Assembly: GCA_947371955.1 (NCBI GenBank)
Contig: CANBRQ010000018.1
Coordinates: 1 to 38,856 of the forward strand
Origin: Paracoccaceae bacterium
GTDB taxonomy: Bacteria > Pseudomonadota > Alphaproteobacteria > Rhodobacterales > Rhodobacteraceae
DNA length: 38,856 nucleotides
Direction of reading: 5' to 3'
The translations under genes and the position numbers were made by a program. The notes beneath the pieces were generated by a model. The model was not told the DNA's origin. It saw nothing but the letters and a program-made list of their open reading frames with translations, and ran no database searches. This document shows, piece by piece, positions 24,923 to 33,823 of this stretch (position 1 is the first letter of the stretch; each line of letters opens with the position of its first letter).

Positions 24923-26589
24923 TCGACCTCATCGCCCAAAACATGGCGCCCATCATGTTCGCCTCGCTGGTGGTCTTCCTGCTGGCAGGCTACCCGGTGG
25001 CCTTCTCGCTTGCCGCCAATGGCCTGATGTTCTTCGTCATAGGCGTCCTCCTCGCCCCCATCTCCGACGGTGCCATCCACCTGGACTGGCCCCTCCTTTA
25101 CGCGCTGCCCGAACGGTTCTGGGGCGTCATGCAGAATGACACGCTCTTGGCCATCCCCTTCTTCACCTTCATGGGCATCGTGCTGGAACGCTCCGGCATG
25201 GCCGAGGACCTGCTCGAAACCGTAGGCCAGCTTTTCGGCCCGATCCGCGGTGGCCTCGCCTATGCGGTGATCTTCGTCGGTGCGCTGCTGGCCGCCACCA
25301 CAGGAGTCGTCGCGGCGTCCGTCATCGCCATGGGCCTCATCTCGCTGCCGATCATGCTGCGCTACGGCTACGACCGCCGCCTCGCCTCGGGCGTCATCGC
25401 CGCATCGGGCACCTTGGCGCAGATCATCCCGCCCTCACTGGTGCTGATCGTGCTGGCCGACCAGTTGGGCCGGTCAGTCGGAGACATGTACAAGGGCGCA
25501 CTCGTCCCCGGCCTCGTCCTGACCGGGCTTTACACGGCCTACATCCTGATCGTCAGCCTGATCAAACCCAACTGGGTCCCCGCCCTGCCGAAAGAGGCGC
25601 GCACATTGGGCCACGGCGTCACCTCGCTGCTCGTGGCGCTGGCGATCACCGGGGCCATCGGCTACGCCGCGACCCACTATCTGGCACCCTCGCAGGGCGA
25701 CAACGCCGACATCCTCGGTGCCACGCTGGCCACCGTGATCATCTACGCCGCAGCCCTCGCCGACCGCGCCCTCAACCTCAACCTGATGAGCCGCCTCGCG
25801 TCCGAGGTGATCATCGTCCTGATCCCACCCTTGGCGCTGATCTTCCTTGTCCTCGGCACCATCTTCCTCGGCATCGCCACCCCCACCGAGGGCGGGGCGA
25901 TGGGGGCCGTCGGCGCCCTGCTGCTCGCCGCCCTGAAGGGCCGCCTGAACATGGGCGTCATCCAGCAGGCGCTCGCCTCGACCACCCGCCTGTCGTCTTT
26001 CGTCATGTTCATCCTGATCGGCGCAAGGGTCTTCTCGCTGACCTTCTACGGCGTCAACGGCCACCTCTGGGTCGAGCATCTGCTGACCTCGCTGCCCGGC
26101 GGGCAACTGGGCTTCCTGATCGCCGTCTCGGCCCTTGTCTTCGTGCTGGCCTTCTTCCTCGACTTTTTTGAGCTGGCCTTCATCCTCGTCCCCCTTCTGG
26201 CCCCGGCGGCCGAGAAACTCGGCATCGACCTGATCTGGTTCGGCGTGATTCTTGGCGTGAACATGCAGACCAGCTTCATGCATCCACCCTTTGGCTTCTC
26301 CCTCTTCTACCTGCGCTCGGTCGCCCCCAAAGTCCCCTACCGCGACCGCGTCACCGGCCGGATGATGGAGCCTGTGACCACGGGGCAGATTTACGTCGGT
26401 GCCGTACCCTTCGTGGTGATCCAGGTCGCGATGATCTTCCTCGTCATCGCCTTCCCCGCCATGGTGATGCGCTACAAGGGCCCGGTGGTCGATGCGTCCA
26501 CCGTGACGATCACCATGCCCAAACTGCAGACCGGGGGCTTGGGCAAACCCTCTTTCGGCCTCAACCCGCCAAAAATCCCGGCCCCGTAA
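24919..26589 (+). CDS. takM: TRAP transporter large permease subunit
   Basis: The 556-residue integral membrane DctM subunit catalyses sodium-driven uptake of a substrate delivered by the periplasmic binding protein. It is longer than the usual 430 residues: an insert between about residues 215 and 300, plus a C-terminal extension, as in the large-permease subclass first annotated for mannitol/chloroaromatic compounds. Typical segments are FFTFMGIVLERSGMAEDLLE, SGTLAQIIPPSLVLIVLAD and GIATPTEGGAMGAVGALL. ATG 24919 overlaps takQ. The binding-protein gene takP is convergent, separated by 243 bp that hold repeats. Confidence 0.95.
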   Translation: MIDLIAQNMAPIMFASLVVFLLAGYPVAFSLAANGLMFFVIGVLLAPISDGAIHLDWPLLYALPERFWGVMQNDTLLAIPFFTFMGIVLERSGMAEDLLETVGQLFGPIRGGLAYAVIFVGALLAATTGVVAASVIAMGLISLPIMLRYGYDRRLASGVIAASGTLAQIIPPSLVLIVLADQLGRSVGDMYKGALVPGLVLTGLYTAYILIVSLIKPNWVPALPKEARTLGHGVTSLLVALAITGAIGYAATHYLAPSQGDNADILGATLATVIIYAAALADRALNLNLMSRLASEVIIVLIPPLALIFLVLGTIFLGIATPTEGGAMGAVGALLLAALKGRLNMGVIQQALASTTRLSSFVMFILIGARVFSLTFYGVNGHLWVEHLLTSLPGGQLGFLIAVSALVFVLAFFLDFFELAFILVPLLAPAAEKLGIDLIWFGVILGVNMQTSFMHPPFGFSLFYLRSVAPKVPYRDRVTGRMMEPVTTGQIYVGAVPFVVIQVAMIFLVIAFPAMVMRYKGPVVDASTVTITMPKLQTGGLGKPSFGLNPPKIPAP

Positions 26590-26780
26590 GGGACCACCGC
26601 ACGCCCCGTTAACCAGTGGCCCGCGCCCGCGCGTGTCGGTACGGATGCCATACGCAAAACCGACGAATGCCATACGTTTGCCATACGCAGCGATTCAGCG
26701 AAAACCCCAGCATTTACTGGCATTTTCCCCCGATTCGCGCTTTGCGCCGCACCTTGCGTTAACCCCTTCTTAACCACATC
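26590..26780. repeat. takM/takP intergenic region with phased TGCCATACG repeats and TTAA-N7-TTAA
   Basis: Three exact copies of TGCCATACG lie at 26646-26654, 26668-26676 and 26679-26687, spaced 22 and 11 nt, that is one or two helical turns. About 70 nt further, TTAACCCCTTCTTAACC (26759-26775) contains TTAA-N7-TTAA, the shape of a CtrA binding site. The region is between two 3' ends, so a normal promoter role is not obvious. No gene is seen. Confidence 0.6.
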
Positions 26781-26812
26781 AAAAAGGCCGCCCCCGCAGC
26801 GCGGAAGCGGCC
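26781..26812 (-). terminator. Rho-independent terminator of takP
   Basis: A stem GGCCGC/GCGGCC (26786-26791 with 26807-26812), with further GC pairing inside, is followed on the minus strand by TTTTT. It lies about 20 nt after the takP stop. Confidence 0.8.
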
Positions 26813-26832
26813 CCCTTTCGCGGCTGAAAAGC

Positions 26833-27939
<1,107 letters not shown>

Positions 27940-27998
27940 TCAATAACCTCCCATGCGATGTTGTGATCCGTGCGGAGGCTGCCCGTATTCAGGGCGCC

Positions 27999-28055
27999 TC
28001 TTTTGCACAAAAGACTACACGCTGGAATTGATCTGTCCAGTTTTACTGACAGATC
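27999..28055 (-). promoter_or_regulatory. takP promoter with two operator-like palindromes
   Basis: On the minus strand TGGACA (28034-28039, 5/6 to -35) and TAGTCT (28012-28017) are 16 nt apart. A near-perfect palindrome covers 28030-28055 (GATCTGTC/GACAGATC arms, inner CAGT/ACTG) over the -35, and TCTTTTG-CA-CAAAAGA (27999-28014) covers the -10 and start region. This looks like a repressor or activator-regulated promoter, but the regulator is not identified. Confidence 0.6.
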
Positions 28056-28488
28056 AGATATGCGCCATGGCTGATACCAGCGCCGCATGATCCCGCCCAA
28101 TCAGCGCGCCATAGGCTTCCAGCTTTTCGGGCGTGAAATGCCCTTCCTCGGCCAGCAGGTTTACAGTGCCGTAAACTGGGCCATCCTGTTGAAATATCGG
28201 GATATTGATGCACGACCCAAGGCCCAGCGAGGTGATCAGCGCATGGTCAAAGAAGTATTTGGCAAACTCCGGCACCGTATTGGCAACAAAGACCTGCCGT
28301 GCGCCGATGCATTGATCATACCAGCCATCCCGCGTCAAAGGTTTGGTGCCCGACGCCGGATATTCTACGGGATGCGAGGTATAGGACCTTCGCGCCAGGC
28401 CCGCCGCCTCGTCCTGCACGGTCACGGTAAACAGACGCGTGCCAAGGGCAGCGCAATCGGCATGAAGCTTGGCATAGGTGTCAGACAT
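28054..28488 (-). CDS. GAF-domain protein
   Basis: The 144-residue soluble protein consists of one GAF-like domain: RLFTVTVQDEAAGLARRSYT at the start, an SLGLGSCINIPIFQQDGPVYG core and a NLLAEEGHFTPEKLEAYGAL helix. GAF domains bind small ligands or redox groups. No output domain is attached. It is the last gene of a three-gene operon with the HPP-CBS membrane protein (12-nt gap) and a small unknown protein, and lies just before takP on the same strand; a sensory role for one of these is possible. AGAGAG precedes ATG 28488. Confidence 0.85.
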   Translation of the reverse strand: MSDTYAKLHADCAALGTRLFTVTVQDEAAGLARRSYTSHPVEYPASGTKPLTRDGWYDQCIGARQVFVANTVPEFAKYFFDHALITSLGLGSCINIPIFQQDGPVYGTVNLLAEEGHFTPEKLEAYGALIGRDHAALVSAMAHI

Positions 28489-28500
28489 GGCTCTCTCCGG

Positions 28501-29598
28501 TTAAGTCCTTGACATGGCGTGAACAAGCGCCGCCACGATGTCGGACCGGGTGATGATGCCCCGCAGGCTGCCATCCTCCTCTACCACGGGCAAGGCGGGC
28601 TGATGGCCCTGCGCCAAGGGCGGCAGCAGATCGGCGAGGCTTGCCTCGGGGCCAACGCTCGCGCTGTCCTGCAGCAGATGCCGGGCCGCCAGCCCCTGCG
28701 CGCCGGGCCGCAGGATGGCCTGAACCGAGATCATCCCGGCAAAACGACCCTGCGCAGTCACCACCGGCAGGCTGCGAAAGCCGTGCTGCACGAACAGCGC
28801 GGACAGGACACGCCAGTCCGCCTCGGGACCAACGGTGACAGGATCAGGCGTCATAACGTCAGCCGCCGTCAGGCCGACCGATTGGCTCGCAGCGGTTTCC
28901 TCAGCCGTCTCAATCAGTTGCGCAAGATCCTCCACCCCCAGAATCTCGCCCAGACGCAAGCGGTCCAGTGCTGCGGCCAGTGCCAGCGGCGTCGGCGCCA
29001 GCCGCCGCTCGGGTACGGCAGATGCGGGGGGCTGCGCGGCGGCGGGCCGGAAGGGATAGCTGCGCCCAGTAGCCCAATGATACAACATCCCAAACGACAC
29101 CAGCAGCGCCGAGCCCAGAAGAACCGTCACCGCGATGTAGTAAGCGCCCGGCATATGGTCCGGCGAGGCGGCCAGAACCGTCGCCACCGCCACCGCGCCA
29201 CCCGGCGGATGCAGGGCGCGGGCAAAAGCCATCGCCCCCACCGCCAGAAATGCCGCCAGCGCCACGGCCACCATCAGGGGCAGCCCGGCCTGCAAAACCA
29301 CCACCGCACAGACCGCCGCAATTCCATTGCCCATCACGACGGACCAAGGCTGCGCCAAAGGGCTGGCGGGTGTGGCATAGATCAGCACAGCTGAGGCACC
29401 AAAAGGCGCAATCAGCACGGGATGCGCCAGAATGCCGGCATCCGGCAACCCTGCCAGCAGGCCTGCAAGCCACAGGACACCATCGACAAACACCAGCCCA
29501 AGCAGCACGCCCAGCGCCCCCAGCAGCGCCTCGCGCGGGTGGGGTTTTGGCAAGGCAGGGGTTGCGGCCTGTCGGATCACATTGGCAAATTGCAGCAC
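28501..29598 (-). CDS. HPP-family membrane protein with two CBS domains
   Basis: The 365-residue protein has an N-terminal HPP domain with four to five membrane helices (about residues 25-175), carrying the family motif ALHPPGGA, and two C-terminal CBS domains (about 245-300 and 310-365; ADVMTPDPVTVGPEADW and the ending EDGSLRGIITRSDIVAALV). HPP proteins have been linked to nitrite transport in plastids and cyanobacteria; the CBS pair suggests adenine-nucleotide control. The start is GTG 29598 with GAGGA close upstream. It sits 7 nt after the unknown gene and 12 nt before the GAF gene. Confidence 0.9.
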   Translation of the reverse strand: MLQFANVIRQAATPALPKPHPREALLGALGVLLGLVFVDGVLWLAGLLAGLPDAGILAHPVLIAPFGASAVLIYATPASPLAQPWSVVMGNGIAAVCAVVVLQAGLPLMVAVALAAFLAVGAMAFARALHPPGGAVAVATVLAASPDHMPGAYYIAVTVLLGSALLVSFGMLYHWATGRSYPFRPAAAQPPASAVPERRLAPTPLALAAALDRLRLGEILGVEDLAQLIETAEETAASQSVGLTAADVMTPDPVTVGPEADWRVLSALFVQHGFRSLPVVTAQGRFAGMISVQAILRPGAQGLAARHLLQDSASVGPEASLADLLPPLAQGHQPALPVVEEDGSLRGIITRSDIVAALVHAMSRT

Positions 29599-29605
29599 GT
29601 CGTCC

Positions 29606-29962
29606 TCATGCTTTTTCCGCAGCGTCCCAACGACCGCTGGACAGGATGGCCCAGCCGTCCGCCGCCACGGGCGCAGGCGGCGGCGTGGCGCCCTGCTCCC
29701 AGACCATCAGCAGGATATGGTCGGGCGAGGTGTCCCCGGTCTCGGCCATCGCCTGCCAGACAAGGCCAAAGCCTTCCATGGCCAAACCCTCGACATAGAA
29801 GGGGATTTCCTCGGCATCCAGCATCTCGGCGGCGTCGTCCTGCACCTGCCAACCCTCCTCGACCTCGGCCGCCCAAAGCACCTGTCCCTCGATCCCGGGG
29901 TGGCGGGCGGCAAGGCGGGCAAGCGGGGCCAGAAAGGTTTCAAGAGTGGGGGTGCTGTTCAT
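29606..29962 (-). CDS. Small protein of unknown function
   Basis: The 118-residue acidic, soluble protein (MNSTPTLETFLAPLARLAAR...) has no motif I recognise. The central DDAAEMLDAEEIPFYVEGLA region is very acidic. It is the first gene of the operon with the HPP-CBS and GAF genes, and its spacing (7 nt) suggests co-expression. ATG 29962 is used; ATG 29974 is close and no clear ribosome site separates them. The frame is open further upstream but crosses the divergent YeaQ-like gene and is not protein-like there. Confidence 0.65.
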   Translation of the reverse strand: MNSTPTLETFLAPLARLAARHPGIEGQVLWAAEVEEGWQVQDDAAEMLDAEEIPFYVEGLAMEGFGLVWQAMAETGDTSPDHILLMVWEQGATPPPAPVAADGWAILSSGRWDAAEKA

Positions 29963-30059
29963 GGCGCAAGGCATGGCTGATGGGCGATGATCTGGCAAGA
30001 GGGCACTTCCCTTCGCGCGCGGGGGTACCCATATGATGGGGCGGAACAAGGAGGTGCCT

Positions 30060-30299
30060 ATGGAATTCGTCCTGCTTTTGATCGTGGGCGCTGCTGCAGG
30101 CTTTCTGGCAACAAGGATGATGCGCATCCAGACCGATATCCCCACCACCATCGCCATCGGCGTAGGCGGGGCCTTGATGGGCGGCCTGCTGATCCGCTTG
30201 CTGATCGAGCTGACCGGCTGGATGGCCGGCTTCGTCGGTGCCGTGCTGGGGGCCCTGGTGCTGATCTGGCTGTGGAAAACCTACATCGCCCGGCGCTAG
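30060..30299 (+). CDS. YeaQ/YmgE/GlsB-like small membrane protein
   Basis: The 79-residue protein has three hydrophobic helices and glycine-rich turns (VGAAAGFLATRMMR, GVGGALMGGLLIRL, GFVGAVLGALVLIWLWK), the pattern of the transglycosylase-associated/GlsB family often induced by envelope or general stress. AAGGAGG 6 nt before ATG 30060 makes this start secure. It is convergent with the TetR-like gene (8-nt gap). Confidence 0.88.
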   Translation: MEFVLLLIVGAAAGFLATRMMRIQTDIPTTIAIGVGGALMGGLLIRLLIELTGWMAGFVGAVLGALVLIWLWKTYIARR

Positions 30300-30307
30300 T
30301 CCGAAAA

Positions 30308-30817
30308 TCAGCCCAGACGCTTCCACGCATCTTTCAGCCGGAAGCCCCGCTCGCCAAGCCCGTCCCACAGGACCTGCCCCTGCCACAGCGCGAACAGCAT
30401 GGCGGCCCGTTCGCTGTCATGGGTGCGCGCGGCCAGCAAAGCCTCGATCCGGGCGCGCCAGTCGGCCGCCCTCACCCGCAGCTGCGCATGCCGCAGGCTT
30501 GCCGCCAGCAAGGCCGCCATCGGCAAATTGCCCGCGCGCTCTCCCAGCGCCTTCAGCAGAGCCTGTGGTCCCTTCTCGGCAGCGGTCACCTCGGCCTCAA
30601 CCGCCACGACCTGCGCCTCCAGTTCATCCCAACCCCAGGCCAGCGCCGCCTCGACCATCGCCGGCAAGGCGCCATAGCGCTGCACCAGCGATGCTCCGGC
30701 CAGACCGGTGACGCGCGCCACCGAGGAAAAGGCAACAGCCTTCTCCCCCTCCGCCGCGATCATCCCGAGGATGGCGGAAAAGACGGCAGAATCTGAAAGC
30801 GTTCTGGGGCGGGCCAT
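30308..30817 (-). CDS. TetR-type transcriptional regulator
   Basis: The protein has about 168 residues. Its N-terminus (MARPRTLSDSAVFSAILGMI) leads into a helix-turn-helix with recognition region SSVARVTGLAGASLVQRYG, followed by a helical ligand domain. This resembles TetR/AcrR-type repressors, though it is short and the ligand domain is unusual. ATG 30817 has only a weak ribosome site; the frame continues upstream through the repeat, which is not coding. Targets are unknown; the divergent or nearby YeaQ-like and DUF1800 genes are candidates. Confidence 0.75.
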   Translation of the reverse strand: MARPRTLSDSAVFSAILGMIAAEGEKAVAFSSVARVTGLAGASLVQRYGALPAMVEAALAWGWDELEAQVVAVEAEVTAAEKGPQALLKALGERAGNLPMAALLAASLRHAQLRVRAADWRARIEALLAARTHDSERAAMLFALWQGQVLWDGLGERGFRLKDAWKRLG

Positions 30818-30879
30818 GATCCAAGCGTAAACGCCGCTTGGCGAATAGCAAGTCTGCTGACGCCCCGCAGGATGACAAA

Positions 30880-31033
30880 GCCGGAGGGTTTCACACCCTC
30901 CGGACCTCCCGTGGGATATTTGGACCTGAATGAAAGGGAACAAAGGCGTCTTGTATTTGCTCCTTGCCCAAATACTCCCCGCAGAGCGCGTCCCTCGCCG
31001 GTTGGCGGCACGCCAGAGGCGAGATAAAAGCAA
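30880..31033 (-). repeat. Dispersed intergenic hairpin repeat, copy B
   Basis: Inverted, divergent copy of the repeat at 11.63-11.79 kb. Read on the minus strand it begins GCGCATTGCTTTTATCTCGC, then GCCAACCGGC, a hairpin around GGAGTATTTGG/CCAAATATCCC, and a terminal hairpin CCGGAGGG-N7-CCCTCCGG (30881-30903). It follows the DUF1501 stop by about 23 nt, in the same orientation relative to transcription as copy A follows trmB. Confidence 0.8.
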
Positions 31034-31056
31034 TGCGCGGCACGCGCTCCTTTTGG

Positions 31057-32223
31057 TTACAACAGCAGACCGGGGTCCGGACCGAGGTCGAGGTTGGGGA
31101 AGACGGTGGATTGCAGCCCCGCCGCTTCAACCCCGAACATGGCGCGCAGGGCCCAAGCCGGATAGGCCCGCACGTCACCAGTTGGCATCAGGTCGCGCTC
31201 CGAGAGAAGCTGGCCATCGGACAGACCCGGCCACTTGCCGAAGATCTGGCCGCCCTTCAAAGCCCCTCCGGCCAGAACCGCAAGGCCGCCGGTGCCATGA
31301 TCGGTGCCGCCGGTGCCATTCTCGCGCGCCGTGCGGCCGAATTCGGTCATGGCCACCACCAGCGTCGTGCCCCAGACCCGGCCGAGCCCCGCCTTCATCG
31401 CCAGAAGCGCATCCGACAGGCTGGTCAGTTGCGCCTCCATCGTCTTGACCTGCTGCTGGTGCGTGTCCCAACCGCCGAACGAGAAGCTGGCGATCCGCGC
31501 GGCACCCATAAGCCGCTCGGCCACATAGGTGCCCAGTTGGCCGTAGGCCAGCTTGCCCTTCGGGGCCTTCTCGCCATCCATCGCGCGGGCCAGATGCAGC
31601 GCCTCGGAGAAGGGTTCGGCAAACAGCGGATCGGCGGCATTGACCACCGAGAGCAGGTCTTGCCCTTGCGAGGACAAGGGGCTTTCGGCGACCGGGAACC
31701 AATGGTCCGTCTCATGCGCGCCATCGAGGACAAGCAGGCGCTGCTGGCCGACCGACACGGCCGTATTGGCCCCGGCGCCCGGCATCAGGAACAGGGCGCG
31801 GTTCAGCCAGCCGTCGTGGCTGGGCGTCTGGCCGCCGTCCTCGGTGCCGGTGCCGTTCTCCAGCGCATCTTGCCCGACGAAATGGCTGCGGCCGGACCGA
31901 TAGGGCGTGGCCACCGCGTGGGCGAAGGCCAGTTCCTTGGCCTGCCACAGCGGCATCAGCCCGGCGGCGGCTGGGTGCAGCGTGAAGAAATCGTTCAGCG
32001 CCGGCCCCATAGCCGCCCCCAGCGTCGGGCGCAGCGCGGCATAGGCGGGGTCTGCGGTCGGGCGCACCACGTCCAGCCCATCCATCGCCCCGCGCAGGAT
32101 GATCACCACCAGCCGGTTATCGCCGGGGGCCGCCGCAAAGGTCACGGGCGTCAGCAGGGGCGAGGCCGCCACCGAACAGCCAATCAGGAACGCGCGGCGG
32201 GACATCAACAGATCATGCGGCAT
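31057..32223 (-). CDS. DUF1501 protein, probably Tat-exported
   Basis: The 388-residue protein belongs to the DUF1501 family (sulfatase/alkaline-phosphatase-like fold). The N-terminus MSRRAFLIGCSVAASPLLTP is a twin-arginine-type signal. Family motifs are LVVIILRGAMDGLDVVRP near the start of the mature part, TLVVAMTEFGRTARENGTGG and DHGTGG later on. No activity has been established for the family. ATG 32223 follows GGAGG; an internal ATG (32205) directly at SRR is the alternative. It is 4 nt after the DUF1800 gene, an arrangement seen in many bacteria. Confidence 0.93.
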   Translation of the reverse strand: MPHDLLMSRRAFLIGCSVAASPLLTPVTFAAAPGDNRLVVIILRGAMDGLDVVRPTADPAYAALRPTLGAAMGPALNDFFTLHPAAAGLMPLWQAKELAFAHAVATPYRSGRSHFVGQDALENGTGTEDGGQTPSHDGWLNRALFLMPGAGANTAVSVGQQRLLVLDGAHETDHWFPVAESPLSSQGQDLLSVVNAADPLFAEPFSEALHLARAMDGEKAPKGKLAYGQLGTYVAERLMGAARIASFSFGGWDTHQQQVKTMEAQLTSLSDALLAMKAGLGRVWGTTLVVAMTEFGRTARENGTGGTDHGTGGLAVLAGGALKGGQIFGKWPGLSDGQLLSERDLMPTGDVRAYPAWALRAMFGVEAAGLQSTVFPNLDLGPDPGLLL

Positions 32224-32227
32224 CTTG

Positions 32228-33574
32228 TTACCTCCGGCTGAAATCGGGCGAGGCGATCAGCACGGCCAATCCCTCCCAGCGTTGCTCGGCTCCGGCCACG
32301 GCGCGGCGCAGCAGGGGGGTGGCCATATCCCCAAGGGCGAAGTCGACCAGCGCCACCGGATCGGCCCGGTCCCCGGTCGCCCGCGCAAGATCGGTCGCCC
32401 AGTCGATGCGCGAGGCCATCATCGGCGGCGTCATCCAGCCTGCAGCCACTTCGGGCCAACCATCCGGGCGCAAGGGCTTCAGCGGCTGCTGGCCCATGTT
32501 GGTCAGGTATGTGGGCACCATCATCGACTTCTTGTTGAAGCCAAGCATGCCCTTCTCCATCCCCGTCAGCCCGGTCAGCCGCAGCGAGGCCACGGCGAAT
32601 TCCTGCGGGGTGCGGACCTTCTGGCGGTTGGGGTCGGCGGCGGCGGGGTGCTGCAACAGAGTGCGGTACAGGGGCACCAGTTGGGTATCCTGCGCCAGAT
32701 AGGTCGCGGTCAATGCCTGCACCAGATCGGGCGGCGGCACATCGGCGATGAAGTGACGGGCGAGGAAGAAGGCCACCGCTTGCGCCGTCTCGGGCCGGTG
32801 CGCCACGTCTTCGACCAGCTTGTCGATCTGATCCTTGCCCTCGCCATAGGTGACGCCGAGGATGTGCTTCCTGCCCGGTTCCGCCCGGGCTTTGGCGACA
32901 TGGGGGCCGGTCTCGTCAGTGACCATGCCGGCCAGCAACTTCGCCAGTTCGGTCACATCGGTCTGGGTATAGCCCTTGCCCATGGAATGGAGTTCCAGAA
33001 ACTCCCGCGCCAGATTTTCGTTCAGCCCCCTGCCCTTGCGCTTGCCGACCGGGGAATTCGGCCCGACCGATTCGGTCTGCGTCAGGTAGATCTGCATCGC
33101 CGGATGCCAGAGCGTCGCCTTGATCATGTCGGCATAGCGGCCCGCGATGTTCAGCCGTATCGCCTCGTCCCGGAAGGTCTGGATATGGTGTCCCACCCCT
33201 TGCGAGACATTGGAAACGGTGATCCGGTTCGCCCAAAGGTTCACCAGCCGTTCGACAAAACCCAAGGACGCCACGGCGGGACGGGCAAAGAAGGTCGGGG
33301 CGTCGTCCTGCTCGATCCTCTTCAAATCGTCCATCGCCACGGATTGATTGCTCTTCGGCGAGACATCGATGCCCGCCATCTTGTCCTGCCGCACCTGCAC
33401 CAGCAGCGTCAGACGATCCGCCATGGACGGGCGGTTCCAAGCGGCGGCGGTTGGGTCCGCTGCGGTCAACTGGGCCAACAGACGTTCCGGCTCCAACCCG
33501 CCGGGCGAAGGCGGGCTGCCCATGCGCGGGCCATAGCCAAAGCGGATTTCCTCAATAAGACTGGGCGCTTCCAC
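32228..33574 (-). CDS. DUF1800 protein
   Basis: The 448-residue protein has the DUF1800 core, with the signature GLNENLAREFLELHSMGKGYTQTDV... (about residues 175-205). It is typically encoded with DUF1501 and thought to act in the envelope; the role is unknown. The start is GTG 33574 with AGGGAG 6 nt upstream, giving MEAPSLIEEIRFGYGPRMG. The reading frame stays open a further 1.2 kb but runs antisense through the glycosyltransferase gene and is not coding there. I see no clear signal peptide, unlike DUF1501. Confidence 0.92.
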   Translation of the reverse strand: MEAPSLIEEIRFGYGPRMGSPPSPGGLEPERLLAQLTAADPTAAAWNRPSMADRLTLLVQVRQDKMAGIDVSPKSNQSVAMDDLKRIEQDDAPTFFARPAVASLGFVERLVNLWANRITVSNVSQGVGHHIQTFRDEAIRLNIAGRYADMIKATLWHPAMQIYLTQTESVGPNSPVGKRKGRGLNENLAREFLELHSMGKGYTQTDVTELAKLLAGMVTDETGPHVAKARAEPGRKHILGVTYGEGKDQIDKLVEDVAHRPETAQAVAFFLARHFIADVPPPDLVQALTATYLAQDTQLVPLYRTLLQHPAAADPNRQKVRTPQEFAVASLRLTGLTGMEKGMLGFNKKSMMVPTYLTNMGQQPLKPLRPDGWPEVAAGWMTPPMMASRIDWATDLARATGDRADPVALVDFALGDMATPLLRRAVAGAEQRWEGLAVLIASPDFSRR

Positions 33575-33823
33575 GACAGACTCCCTTGCAGGTTTGCCAT
33601 CAGGCTTGAAGGTCAGATGCGCCTGACGATTCTTCAAATCAATCCACATTCCCGCGATGGGCTGGATTCCACCAAGAGCCGCCCTTGCATCAGCGGCTTC
33701 CCGCGTGGTCGTCGGGCGGCTGTCTTGCGCAAGATTGGCGCGTAGCTTGCGGGTTTTGCCTGACAGAGACCTTGCCGCAGCTTCGCAAGCGGGCCTAGGG
33801 TTGCCACACGAAACGCAGGCAGA

